Positions 53,615 through 62,944 of a DNA stretch of 64,000 bases are shown piece by piece. This stretch comes from Archaeoglobus sp. UBA230 (GTDB lineage: Archaea; Halobacteriota; Archaeoglobi; Archaeoglobales; Archaeoglobaceae). The translations under genes and the position numbers were made by a program. Every line of letters starts with the position of its first letter. Position 1 is the stretch's first letter. Location: positions 40,798 to 104,797 of the forward strand of contig DAVR01000004.1 in NCBI GenBank assembly GCA_002507545.1. Reading direction: 5' to 3'. The notes beneath the pieces are model-generated. The model ran no database searches. It was not told where the DNA came from and saw only the letters and a list, made by a program, of their open reading frames with translations.

Positions 53615-54097
53615 TTATGGAATTGTGAATTCATAACTATCACAAACTGCATTTGGTGTGCATAGTAGAAGGACGTAAGTTCCATTTTCAAGCGGCTGCG
53701 TAAGGGTTGATCTGACCTCGGCCACCTCCTGCGGATCGAAAATTCCCGGGTTTATCAACTCACTGATTATATTATAGCTCGTCGAGTTTAGATAGATTGC
53801 AATCCTCCTGCCACTCTCAGAGTTGCCATAAACAATACAATCAAAGCCAGTGAAATCAGGATACTTCTCCTCTCCAGAATTCTTGAAGAATGCTAAAATT
53901 TGCTGCGTTGAGTCGTTATAACTAACGCTCAAAATTGTCATATCGCTCTTGAGCTTTTTAACTGCTATCTGTACTGCTTCTTTGTAGCTTTCGACGGAAT
54001 ATTCTGCAATAGTCGTGCTCCCTGCAAGGAAAGTGTATGCCACTGTAATTATTATTGCCGAGACCATTATCGCAGCAACCACTGTGTCGAAGCCCAT
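53615..54097 (-). CDS. arlF: Archaellum stator/anchor protein ArlF (FlaF)
   Basis: From ATG 54097 (160 residues, start MGFDTVV) behind GGTGAT; earlier in-frame GTG/ATG codons overlap the arlG stop. One N-terminal hydrophobic helix (VVAAIMVSAIIITVAYTFLA) and an extracellular beta-rich domain. ArlF and ArlG form a pseudoperiplasmic complex that anchors the motor to the S-layer. The MGF start is typical of ArlF. ArlF and ArlG could be swapped in name, as they are distant paralogues. Confidence 0.82.
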   Translation of the reverse strand: MGFDTVVAAIMVSAIIITVAYTFLAGSTTIAEYSVESYKEAVQIAVKKLKSDMTILSVSYNDSTQQILAFFKNSGEEKYPDFTGFDCIVYGNSESGRRIAIYLNSTSYNIISELINPGIFDPQEVAEVRSTLTQPLENGTYVLLLCTPNAVCDSYEFTIP

Positions 54098-54102
54098 TGA
54101 CA

Positions 54103-54591
54103 TCACCACGAGAAGTAATCGTTCGCCCTTACACCGTTGTAGAGGACGAAGGTCAGCAGGTACTCGTCCTGAGGCATTTGAGCTACATTAATGTTCTCGA
54201 CGGCAAATTTCAGAGTCTCTCCCTTTTCCCAGTAATTGTCGCCGTCACCGTTCTCTATTGTGAACGAAACATCTGAATCAGATCCAGTGTAGTGAAGATA
54301 CGCAGAATTCGAGGTAAAGAATATGTCGCTCAGACGTATTAAATCAGTATCAAGCCTCGTACTCCCCGTATTTTTCACCCAGAAATACACATTGACAGTG
54401 GTGGAAGTGTTTGTGACTTTGATGAAAATTATCTCCATGTCGGTTTCGACTCTCTCATTTAAATTTCCTGAAACTGAGGTATAAGAGTGGGCTAAATCCT
54501 TAACTGCTGGTAGAATGACCATTATGGCAGCCGTAACAGCTACCACTGTTGCGATCATCAGGATCGATGTTGATATCACCTCCCTTGCCAT
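54103..54591 (-). CDS. arlG: Archaellum stator protein ArlG (FlaG)
   Basis: The 162-residue protein has an archaellin-like N-terminal helix (ISTSILMIATVVAVTAAIMV) and a beta-sandwich domain with FWVKNTGSTRLD. Together with ArlF it would tether the archaellum to the S-layer. It begins behind GAGGTAT. The stop overlaps possible upstream starts of arlF but not the chosen one. Confidence 0.82.
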   Translation of the reverse strand: MAREVISTSILMIATVVAVTAAIMVILPAVKDLAHSYTSVSGNLNERVETDMEIIFIKVTNTSTTVNVYFWVKNTGSTRLDTDLIRLSDIFFTSNSAYLHYTGSDSDVSFTIENGDGDNYWEKGETLKFAVENINVAQMPQDEYLLTFVLYNGVRANDYFSW

Positions 54592-54625
54592 TGTTATACC
54601 TCAACGCAGCCGCTCTCACAGGCTC

Positions 54626-55408
54626 TCACAGCCTCTTTTCGAGTATCAAGCTCAGCAGCTTAGAGTCCATACTTGTGTCCTGTGGGTTCATGAGTTTGTG
54701 CAGTCTGTAAAGTTCAAGCAACATGTCCTCGAATCCGTCGTTCAGGGCTATCAGTTCTGCCAGTTTTGTGACAAAGTCCTTTGATTCCTCTGTTATATAT
54801 CCTGCAGCCTCAAACACATCCAGCATCGTCCTGAGAGAGTCAATGCTGTACTTCTCAAGCATTCCTTTAACCCATTCCATCAGATTGAACAGTGTAACAA
54901 TGTCGTATCTCGTGAACATCTCTACTCTCTGCATTTTCTCTTCTGTTCTGTCTTCAATTCTCGGTTCAGCCTCTACCTCACTCTCCTCCCTACAAACCCC
55001 AACCTGAGGCTGCAAGCTATCACCCTCTACCTCCGGCACCACCTCCTCAAAACTTTCTTTATGCCCGGCAACATCATGTTCATCCTCCAAACTTTCTTCC
55101 TCCTCTTCTCCAACTTCCTCTTCCTCTTCTTCTTCCAGACTCTTCTCAGGCTCAGGAATTACAGCGGGAACAACCTGTATCTGTGGTTGTTGCACTGCTG
55201 ACAAAGCTCCTTCAGCAAGATTTTGCAGGTTCTGGAAGGGGTTTTCAAGGTTGTTGAGCGTTTCCCTCAAATCCAATAACAATTTTTTAACAGACCCTTT
55301 GAGGACGTCAAGCTCTTTCTCCAGTTTGTCAATTCTGCTCTCTGGTGTGTCAGCTTCAGCACTTGCGAGAATCTCATCAATCGCTGCCTGATCAACAGTC
55401 TCCTGCAT
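54626..55408 (-). CDS. Fused archaellum accessory protein ArlC/D/E
   Basis: The 260-residue cytoplasmic protein has an N-terminal coiled coil (DKLEKELDVLKGSVKKLL), a long acidic Glu-rich linker (about 95-130) and a C-terminal ArlD/E-type helical domain (DIVTLFNLMEWVKGMLEKY to VTKLAELIALND). ArlC/D/E proteins relay CheF and CheY input to the motor. It starts behind GAGGTGAT and follows arlB2. The acid-rich linker parallels that of the extra protein at 48610-49242. Confidence 0.88.
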   Translation of the reverse strand: MQETVDQAAIDEILASAEADTPESRIDKLEKELDVLKGSVKKLLLDLRETLNNLENPFQNLQNLAEGALSAVQQPQIQVVPAVIPEPEKSLEEEEEEEVGEEEEESLEDEHDVAGHKESFEEVVPEVEGDSLQPQVGVCREESEVEAEPRIEDRTEEKMQRVEMFTRYDIVTLFNLMEWVKGMLEKYSIDSLRTMLDVFEAAGYITEESKDFVTKLAELIALNDGFEDMLLELYRLHKLMNPQDTSMDSKLLSLILEKRL

Positions 55409-55446
55409 TCTATCACCTCTAAAAAATTTAAAAAATTGTTAAAAAT

Positions 55447-56055
55447 TTACTTAAGCAATACCATTACGTTGTCGATGCTTGGTGGAGCCTTGAGCTCGAT
55501 CGGATAGCTTGCACCTATTGGCGGCTTAACTTCAATTATGAAGTCATCGTTCGGGTTGATGTCAAAGCCCGCATCTTTCAGATAGACTGTAACCTCTGCC
55601 TTCTCGAATTCCTCAAGGTAGTTGTCCGGATTGCTGCCCTGCAGGCTGTAGACCCAGTTGACGTAATATTCGCTGGTCTTGGTTAGCTGGCTTGAGTTAA
55701 TTTCGTATGACAGTTCCTTGTAGTCACCATCTGCCGGAACAAGCACTGTGATTATCGTCTTGTTGAGGTCGATTGGCTGTCCACCGGCAGCGAGCTGCAG
55801 GGTGAAGGTAACGTAATCTATATTGTTTGTTGTGGTATTTCCAGTAGCCACGATGCTACCAACAAGCTCCATGCTGCTTGTCGCCTGCTTAACACCTGTA
55901 TGCACAGTCTCCTGACCCTTCTGGGTTGCGAAGAAACCAGCTCCGAGCAGCACGTAGCTGAACACTGCTGCAACTGTGACGAATGCTATCAGCACGATCG
56001 CAGCTTCAAGGCCCGTGAAACCCTTCTCATCTTTACCAAATCTCAGCCACCTCAT
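55447..56055 (-). CDS. arlB2: Archaellin, second gene
   Basis: The 202-residue filament subunit has a class III signal: basic MRWLRFGKDEKG then FTGLEAAIVLIAFVTVAAVF, with ArlK/PibD prepilin peptidase cleavage expected between Gly12 and Phe13. The hydrophobic helix forms the filament core; the C-terminal beta domain is exposed. It begins behind GAGGTGATGTACC. It is clearly paralogous to arlB1 in the N-terminal third and diverged after it. Asn-x-Ser/Thr sites for N-glycosylation are present. Confidence 0.95.
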   Translation of the reverse strand: MRWLRFGKDEKGFTGLEAAIVLIAFVTVAAVFSYVLLGAGFFATQKGQETVHTGVKQATSSMELVGSIVATGNTTTNNIDYVTFTLQLAAGGQPIDLNKTIITVLVPADGDYKELSYEINSSQLTKTSEYYVNWVYSLQGSNPDNYLEEFEKAEVTVYLKDAGFDINPNDDFIIEVKPPIGASYPIELKAPPSIDNVMVLLK

Positions 56056-56066
56056 GGTACATCACC

Positions 56067-56708
56067 TCAGATGTATGTCAGACTTGTAAAGCTCGGTGGG
56101 AGCGTCTTGGTTATTGCCAGCGGTGCACCGATGGGTGGTCGGACTTCAATTGTAACTTCCTCGTTCGGATTCAGCTGGCCTATGTTGTTGCTCCAGTCGG
56201 TCAGTGTGACGTTTATTACTATCTTGTACTTTTCATTCTGCTCAACTACGTTATCGTTATCTCCCACTACATTTTCATACCACCACGGGCAGCTTGCTCC
56301 TCCGCTACCCGGTGCGCAGTTATTTTCGTCATAGAACAGCTGCTTGAAACCATCATCGGTCGTTATGGCTATAGATGTCTTGTTGAGGTCAACAGGAGAA
56401 CCGCCAGCAGTCTGTGTTACGTAGAAGTAAACTTCACCGACCTGACCATTGGATCCAGTGCTCCCACCCTTGGCGGTTGTACAGTCCAAGTAGATGTACT
56501 GCCCATCCAATGTCAGGCTGCTCGAAGCCTGCTTTACTCCAGTGTCAACGACCTTCTTTGACTTCTGTGTGGTGTAGAAACCGGCTCCCAGCATGACGTA
56601 GCTGAACACTGCCGCAACCACTACGAACGCTATCAGCACGATGGCAGCTTCAAGCCCTGTAAATCCCTTCTCATCCCTTCTTATTTTCAAAATTTTCCCT
56701 CTTCTCAT
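56067..56708 (-). CDS. arlB1: Archaellin, first gene
   Basis: From ATG 56708 (213 residues) behind GAGGTGATGGG; an ATG at 56732 in frame would lie before the ribosome site. The leader RRGKILKIRRDEKG ends before FTGLEAAIVLIAFVVVAAVF. The exposed domain includes CPWW and two further cysteines, which could form a disulfide, absent in ArlB2. It is the first gene of the ten-gene archaellum operon and 11 bp from arlB2. Confidence 0.95.
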   Translation of the reverse strand: MRRGKILKIRRDEKGFTGLEAAIVLIAFVVVAAVFSYVMLGAGFYTTQKSKKVVDTGVKQASSSLTLDGQYIYLDCTTAKGGSTGSNGQVGEVYFYVTQTAGGSPVDLNKTSIAITTDDGFKQLFYDENNCAPGSGGASCPWWYENVVGDNDNVVEQNEKYKIVINVTLTDWSNNIGQLNPNEEVTIEVRPPIGAPLAITKTLPPSFTSLTYI

Positions 56709-56750
56709 CCCATCACCTCTCACCATCTTCAAAAAACTCTGATAAATGAC

Positions 56751-56763
56751 AATATATAAGAAT
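56751..56763 (-). promoter_or_regulatory. TATA box of archaellum operon
   Basis: On the minus strand the sequence reads AATTCTTATATATT, centred about 26 bp from a predicted start near 56730. The leader of about 20 nt holds GAGGTGATGG. Confidence 0.6.
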
Positions 56764-56773
56764 TTTCTTATAT
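56754..56773. promoter_or_regulatory. 20-bp perfect palindrome over the archaellin TATA box
   Basis: ATATAAGAATTTTCTTATAT is an inverted repeat with 9-bp arms and 2-bp centre, overlapping the TATA/BRE of the archaellum promoter. Binding there would block or assist TBP/TFB. A related 9-mer AATTCTTAT occurs at 35741-35749 upstream of the soluble MCP. Confidence 0.55.
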
Positions 56774-56807
56774 GTTGAAATTACTTTTTTCTAAGTTGAA
56801 ATTTCCT

Positions 56808-57988
<1,181 letters not shown>

Positions 57989-58020
57989 AAAAATTGAGAA
58001 AAGAGACTTAATTTAAATAT

Positions 58021-58377
58021 TCATCTTCTGTAAACTTCGCCGATATCCAACTCTATTTTCTCGCTTATCAGATCAACGATTTCACCAACCACCGAGAGCA
58101 ACCTGTTGTAGGATTCTATGAACCTGACAACACTTTCTCTCGCATTCAATTTTGACTGTAATTCTGTTAGCTCGCCAAGTAGATCTTGATCATACTCACC
58201 CGAAAGCTGCTTGGTCACAAAATCCTGCTGCTTCTGCTGAAACTCAACAAGCAGCTCCTGCGCTACATCATCCTCTTTAAGCAGCTTCTCCATTTCAACA
58301 AATTCCTTATACTCTCCCAGCTCCTTAATACTCTCAGCCAGCTCAATAGCCTTAGCTTTTATTCCTTCATCCAACAT
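58021..58377 (-). CDS. YlbF/YmcA-like helical protein
   Basis: The 118-residue protein is all helical: EGIKAKAIELAESIKEL, then LLKEDDVAQELLVEFQQKQ and a third long helix, the pattern of the com_ylbF (YlbF/YmcA) family. In Bacillus those proteins guide RNase Y; in archaea the role is unknown. It sits alone, 32 bp upstream of ccdA and divergent from the exported helical protein. Confidence 0.75.
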   Translation of the reverse strand: MLDEGIKAKAIELAESIKELGEYKEFVEMEKLLKEDDVAQELLVEFQQKQQDFVTKQLSGEYDQDLLGELTELQSKLNARESVVRFIESYNRLLSVVGEIVDLISEKIELDIGEVYRR

Positions 58378-58554
58378 TCAAACCACCTTTTTTAATTTCA
58401 AGCACTCTTTTTACACACTATATTAATTTTTCCCTATTCTGAAAAATAATTCACAGCAGTCCTTTAAAAACTTAAAAGTTTTAGCCAATTTTTTAAAGCG
58501 TAATAAACTCTAATAAAGCTTTAAAATTAATTTAGAGCTCGTAAAGCGAAAGTT

Positions 58555-58563
58555 TCCTTATAT
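58555..58563 (+). promoter_or_regulatory. TATA box of exported helical protein gene
   Basis: TCCTTATATT lies about 38 bp before ATG 58598, and GGTGATG sits in the short leader. The rest of the 220-bp gap is A/T-rich, with repeated TAATAAA-type words but no gene. Confidence 0.5.
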
Positions 58564-58597
58564 TTTTTGAAGTTCAAAGTCTGATTGGTGATGCGAG

Positions 58598-59419
58598 ATG
58601 TTGGGCAGAAGGTTTGGCAGGTTCGCAGCATTGCTGGCACTGCTGGCACTTGTGATGCCAGCGGTGATGGCAGCAGGGAATGAGAGTGTGTATGGGGAAA
58701 AACTGAGAGAAACTGCAGAGGTGTTTAAGAAAGTGAGAGAGTGGCACAGGTTTGGAATAGTGTTGAACAACGATACGCTTGATGAGGCAAGAAACCTTGG
58801 GATTGCGATGGTTGAGTTCGGCATAGCTTCTCTTGAGAGTATAAAAGATAGGTTTGAGGATAGCAACCTGAGCATGAAGGATGAGATAATTGACGAGATA
58901 AACGAGCACATTACAGACTTGGTCAACGCTAAGGAAGAGATAGAAGATGTCGATACTGTCGAGGAACTCAAAGAAGCGATGAGAAACGCAAGAGAACTGT
59001 GGATAGACGCAAAGGTCTCACTTCAGAAGAGCATTATTATTGCAGTACTCGACAGGCTTGAGACCTTCGTTGAGAATGGGGAGAAGCTTGAGGAATTTGT
59101 TGAGGAAAAGACTGTAGAGTTCCAGGAGAAAGGAAAGGATACCACAATGCTTGAGAACTGGCTTGAAGACTTCAGAGAAGACAGAGAAAACGCATTAGAA
59201 AGAATAAGTGAAGCAAAGGAAAAGGTGATGGAAATAGAGACACCATATCAGGGATTTGAGGCGATGAAGGAGGTTAGAGAGGCTGTCAAGAATGCTGTTG
59301 AACACACTAAGGAGTGTGTCAAAGACCTCAAAGAGATAATCAGACTGATCAACCAGTATGGCGATGTTGAAGATACTGAGGAGCTAATGGAAGTTGTGGA
59401 AGAGGTTGTTGAAGAATAA
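58598..59419 (+). CDS. Exported acidic helical protein
   Basis: The 273-residue protein has a Sec signal (FAALLALLALVMPAVMAAG, cleavage after A-x-A near residue 26) and a mature part that is almost wholly charged helix (long Glu/Lys runs; coiled coil likely at 85-125, 140-215 and 225-265). One Cys in the mature part (near 247). No known family. The GGTGATG ribosome site and clean TATA box suggest strong expression. It could be a cell-envelope or S-layer-associated protein. It is convergent with radA, with stops 5 bp apart. Confidence 0.75.
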   Translation: MLGRRFGRFAALLALLALVMPAVMAAGNESVYGEKLRETAEVFKKVREWHRFGIVLNNDTLDEARNLGIAMVEFGIASLESIKDRFEDSNLSMKDEIIDEINEHITDLVNAKEEIEDVDTVEELKEAMRNARELWIDAKVSLQKSIIIAVLDRLETFVENGEKLEEFVEEKTVEFQEKGKDTTMLENWLEDFREDRENALERISEAKEKVMEIETPYQGFEAMKEVREAVKNAVEHTKECVKDLKEIIRLINQYGDVEDTEELMEVVEEVVEE

Positions 59420-59423
59420 ATTT

Positions 59424-60428
59424 TTATTTTTTCTTTCTTTTTCTTTTCTGCTCTTCCTCCGCGTCCTCTATACCCCTCTCCGTTACCTTGAATATTGCCT
59501 CTCCCTCCGGAAGATGGGGTGAGTCAATTAATCTTGCTATTCTCAAATCTCCCTGACTTTTCTTGAGGTAAACTCTAAAAGTTGCCGTGTGGGCGACAAT
59601 ATGTCCACCAACGGGCTTCGTCGGATCGCCGAAAAGAACATCGGGTCTTGCCATAACCTGATTTGTCACGACGATGGCTGCATTGTAGAGTTCACCAAAC
59701 TTCATCAGATCGTGCAGATGCCTGTTCAGCTTCTGCTGCCTATCCGCCAAAGTCCCTCTGCCGACGTATTCCGCTCTAAAGTGGGACATCAGCGAGTCAA
59801 CGATGATCAACCTTACAGGCTTGCCTTCCTTCTTGAGCTTCTCTGCCAACTCCTTGGCATTGTCAACCAAGAGCATCTGATGGTTTGAATTGTAGGCTTG
59901 TGCCACGTAGATGTTTTTCAGAACCTCATTCCCATCCAACCCCTTTGCTTCTGCCATCTGGATGATCCTCTCAGGTCTAAAGGTGTTCTCTGTGTCAATA
60001 ATAACAGCAGAGCCATTCAGTCCACCCTCTTCTTCAGGAAGCTGCACATTTACGGCAAGTTGATGGCATATTTGTGTCTTACCACTCCCAAACTCTCCAA
60101 AGAACTCTGTTATAGCCTGAGTCTCAACCCCCCCACCCAGCAACTCATTGAGGTCTTTGCTCCCGGTCGTTATTTTCTTCACACTTTTCCTTCTTTCAAA
60201 TACCTTGTCTCCACTTTCAAACCCGCCGATATCAGCGAGTTTTCTTGCCGCCTGAATGATCTTAGCAGCATTCCCTTCCGAGATGCCTGCAGCGCTTGCC
60301 AGTTCAGATGGGGATGCAACAGCAACTGCTTCAATTGTCGAAAAACCTGCATCTCTCAATTTTCTCGCCGTTTCCTGTCCTACACCGGGTATATCCTCAA
60401 GATCCACAATTTTGGATTCTTCACTCAT
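59424..60428 (-). CDS. radA: DNA repair and recombination protein RadA
   Basis: RadA is the archaeal Rad51/RecA recombinase. From ATG 60428 it has 334 residues: an N-terminal HhH domain ([19 protein letters not shown]), the polymerisation FxxA-type linker region, Walker [10 protein letters not shown] near residue 120 and Walker [12 protein letters not shown], with L2 [15 protein letters not shown] box about 27 bp away supports 60428 over ATG 60452, which lies inside the promoter. The C terminus is a Lys/Arg run (RKRKKK). Confidence 0.96.
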   Translation of the reverse strand: MSEESKIVDLEDIPGVGQETARKLRDAGFSTIEAVAVASPSELASAAGISEGNAAKIIQAARKLADIGGFESGDKVFERRKSVKKITTGSKDLNELLGGGVETQAITEFFGEFGSGKTQICHQLAVNVQLPEEEGGLNGSAVIIDTENTFRPERIIQMAEAKGLDGNEVLKNIYVAQAYNSNHQMLLVDNAKELAEKLKKEGKPVRLIIVDSLMSHFRAEYVGRGTLADRQQKLNRHLHDLMKFGELYNAAIVVTNQVMARPDVLFGDPTKPVGGHIVAHTATFRVYLKKSQGDLRIARLIDSPHLPEGEAIFKVTERGIEDAEEEQKRKRKKK

Positions 60429-60450
60429 TACCATCCTTAAGGCACAATCC

Positions 60451-60460
60451 ATTAAATTTT
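60451..60460 (-). promoter_or_regulatory. TATA box of radA
   Basis: AAAATTTAAT is centred about 27 bp from ATG 60428 on the minus strand, giving a leaderless transcript. A second box, TTATAAT at 60467-60473, points the other way and may serve the HD gene. Confidence 0.5.
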
Positions 60461-60486
60461 TTTGGTTATAATCAGAAAATCCCCTC

Positions 60487-61047
60487 GTGTCATCTCACGA
60501 TGAAAAACACGTGGAGAGGGTGGTAAGACTGGCAAAATTTATCGCCAAAAAGGAGGGTGCAGACCTTGATGTCGTTCTCACAGCAGCAAGGCTCCACGAT
60601 CTTGTGAGGGATTGTAAAAACCACGCTATCGAGTCAGCTGAGAGGGCAAGGGAGATTCTTAAAGAGATGGGGAGAGAAAAGGAGTTTATTGAAGCTGTAG
60701 TCCATGCTATCGAATCCCATTCTTTTTCATCGGGTATAGAACCGAGAACGCTCGAAGCCAAGGTGATCAGCGATGCGGACAAGCTCGATGCAATTGGAGC
60801 AATTGGTGTGGCGAGGGCTTTTCTTTACAGTGGAGAAAGGGGGAGAGGGATTGAAGAAACCTTGAAACATTTTGAAGAGAAGTTGCTCAAACTCAAAGAT
60901 TTGCTTTACACAGAAACCGCCAGGAATCTTGCAGAGGAGAGGCACGAGTTTCTTAGGCTTTTTTATGAGCAAATAAAAAAGGAGTTACATCAGCTGGAAA
61001 CCGAAGAGAACACTGAATCCAATGTAAGCGATGACAAGCATTATTAG
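60487..61047 (+). CDS. HD-domain phosphohydrolase
   Basis: The 186-residue HD protein has [13 protein letters not shown], the metal motif ARLHDLVRD near residue 36, IESHSF and [13 protein letters not shown], a YedJ-like pattern. Its substrate is unknown, possibly a nucleotide. The GTG 60487 start is uncertain because TTATAAT lies only about 18 bp upstream; GTG 60511 is an alternative. The last 63 bp overlap the convergent T2SF gene. It is divergent from radA. Confidence 0.82.
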   Translation: MSSHDEKHVERVVRLAKFIAKKEGADLDVVLTAARLHDLVRDCKNHAIESAERAREILKEMGREKEFIEAVVHAIESHSFSSGIEPRTLEAKVISDADKLDAIGAIGVARAFLYSGERGRGIEETLKHFEEKLLKLKDLLYTETARNLAEERHEFLRLFYEQIKKELHQLETEENTESNVSDDKHY

Positions 61048-62940
61048 CGAATGCTTCGCTCCAGCACTCAAGCTCCCTTCACCCATAACTCCTGCGACCA
61101 TCCCTGCAAATATTCCCTGGAATATTGCAGCATGCATGAACACATTTCTATAAAGGTTCACATCTACTCCCTGAAGCATCGAAAAACTTTGTCCTGTGGC
61201 CTGAACCTTTGCAGCACTTTCCGCAAGTGTCGAAAGAAATGTGGACGAGATGATGTATACGATTCCGATGAAAACGAAGAAGGCAATATAGACGATGACG
61301 ACATACATGAACATATTGGTCATTCTTTCCCTTCTCAAAAGCTCTGCGCTCGTCGCATCCTTTGCCGAAATCATCAAAACCTCTGTAACGTTCCCGGTTG
61401 ACTTCAGTGCTTCATTAAGCAGTGTCATCGTTCTCGAAATCTCGAAAACCTTAAGTCTGTTCGCAAATCTAACAAGGGCATCTGTTAAACTTACTCCCCA
61501 GTCCAGATCCGACTTGATCTTGCTAATCTCCTTCTTCAGTGGACTGGTGTCAGTTTTGGCAATCATGTTGATTGCTCTGTAAATGGGCATCCCACTCTCG
61601 TTCGCAGAAGCGAGCTTGCTCAAGAAAATTGGTGTAAGGCGCATGTATGTTTTTACACCTCTCCTTCCCCACTCGAAAAAGATGGCAAACATAGCGAGAA
61701 TTACAATGAGTGCTATGAAGATATAGTCGTCAATGCTGAAGAACCAGTTCCTTAAGTCCATTCCGGGTATGTAGGGGTTAGAAAGGATACCGTAAACAAC
61801 AATAGCTATCCCGATTGGGATGGAAAAGGCAAAGGTGTAGTAGGGCTTATCCTTTATAAGTTTGAGCGGATTTCTGAGCTTTTTCTTCAGCTTGTATCTG
61901 TTCACCTTCTTTTTGATTGCTTTTAATTCCTTATCGTCAAGTTCTGAAGACCTCCTCACATACACATACCTTTCCCTGAGTTCAGGAGGTTCTCCCTCTT
62001 CACCCGGAGTTAGCAACTTTATCACCATCGCAAACATAAAAGAGCCAATTGGAATCACGAAGTATATTATCGCAAAAATGGCTATGTCGTTGGTTTGTCC
62101 CATGACCGACATAACAGTCTGAATAATTATCAGGAAAAGCGGCCCGGCTACAAAGGCTGTGATATAGGTTTCAGCCATCAAACCAAGGAACTCAAGAAAA
62201 CCTTTCTGATCCTGTCTTGCCCTTTCAAAGTAGAACTCTGCTCTCTCCTCAAAATACCTCGTGAGGTCCCCTCCACTGTCTATTATTGTTATCAGCCCGT
62301 GCAGAAACTCCTTGAAGTTCTCAGAGGGCGAGTTGTCAACTGCCTCTGCCAAAGCCGTTCTCAAGTCCTTTCCAAGCCCCTCCACCTCCCAAAGTATTCT
62401 CGAAGCCTCTCTCGAAACTTCCCCATAAACTTCGAAATTATCAGCAAGAGATTTTAGAATTTGCACAAGACTCATTCCGCCTTTGCTCAGCGAATACATG
62501 AATGTTATGGCATGTGGAAGAACCCTGTCTATCTTGCTCTTCCTATCACTTATGACTGTTGAGGGGTAAATTGTGAAAATAAGATTGCCAATGTAGTAAA
62601 GGATCAAAGTTATTCCTATGGCGAGAATTCCAGCATAGACAAAGGGACGGTAAAATAGCCAGTAGGTGGCAATCGGTTCTGGAAGGCGAACTGCAAACAA
62701 GGGGGGAATTCCGACAAACTTTATGAGTATGAAAGCCACTATCAACCCGAGAACCGCCCCTATGATGCCGAAAAGTAGAGAGAACATCCTTGCGGTTGCG
62801 ATATACATTTCAGGGGGCATCGAAATCATGGCTTTTTTAAGAGACCTTTCAAGTTCGAAGTATTTCATCTCCTTTTTCCTAATTTCCTCTCCAAACAGCC
62901 TATATCCGAGGTAAGTTAACGAGTTTGCTTCCTTAAACAT
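60985..62940 (-). CDS. Tandem T2SF (TadC/ArlJ-like) membrane platform protein
   Basis: From ATG 62940 behind GGAGGGG (651 residues; a TTG at 62967 is less likely). It holds two T2SF domains, each a cytoplasmic helical bundle (about 135-270 and 430-540) followed by membrane helices, with about nine TM segments in all. It partners the ATPase encoded upstream and is therefore the inner-membrane platform of a second type IV pilus-like or secretion system, apart from ArlI/ArlJ. No pilin is in the window. Its 3' end overlaps the HD gene by 63 bp. Confidence 0.88.
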   Translation of the reverse strand: MFKEANSLTYLGYRLFGEEIRKKEMKYFELERSLKKAMISMPPEMYIATARMFSLLFGIIGAVLGLIVAFILIKFVGIPPLFAVRLPEPIATYWLFYRPFVYAGILAIGITLILYYIGNLIFTIYPSTVISDRKSKIDRVLPHAITFMYSLSKGGMSLVQILKSLADNFEVYGEVSREASRILWEVEGLGKDLRTALAEAVDNSPSENFKEFLHGLITIIDSGGDLTRYFEERAEFYFERARQDQKGFLEFLGLMAETYITAFVAGPLFLIIIQTVMSVMGQTNDIAIFAIIYFVIPIGSFMFAMVIKLLTPGEEGEPPELRERYVYVRRSSELDDKELKAIKKKVNRYKLKKKLRNPLKLIKDKPYYTFAFSIPIGIAIVVYGILSNPYIPGMDLRNWFFSIDDYIFIALIVILAMFAIFFEWGRRGVKTYMRLTPIFLSKLASANESGMPIYRAINMIAKTDTSPLKKEISKIKSDLDWGVSLTDALVRFANRLKVFEISRTMTLLNEALKSTGNVTEVLMISAKDATSAELLRRERMTNMFMYVVIVYIAFFVFIGIVYIISSTFLSTLAESAAKVQATGQSFSMLQGVDVNLYRNVFMHAAIFQGIFAGMVAGVMGEGSLSAGAKHSLIMLVIAYIGFSVLFGFQLM

Positions 62941-62944
62941 ATAC

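Noticed and set aside
54626..55408. Separate arlC, arlD and arlE genes
   Set aside because: Only one frame is present with one ArlD/E-type C-terminal domain, so I list one fused ArlC/D/E protein.
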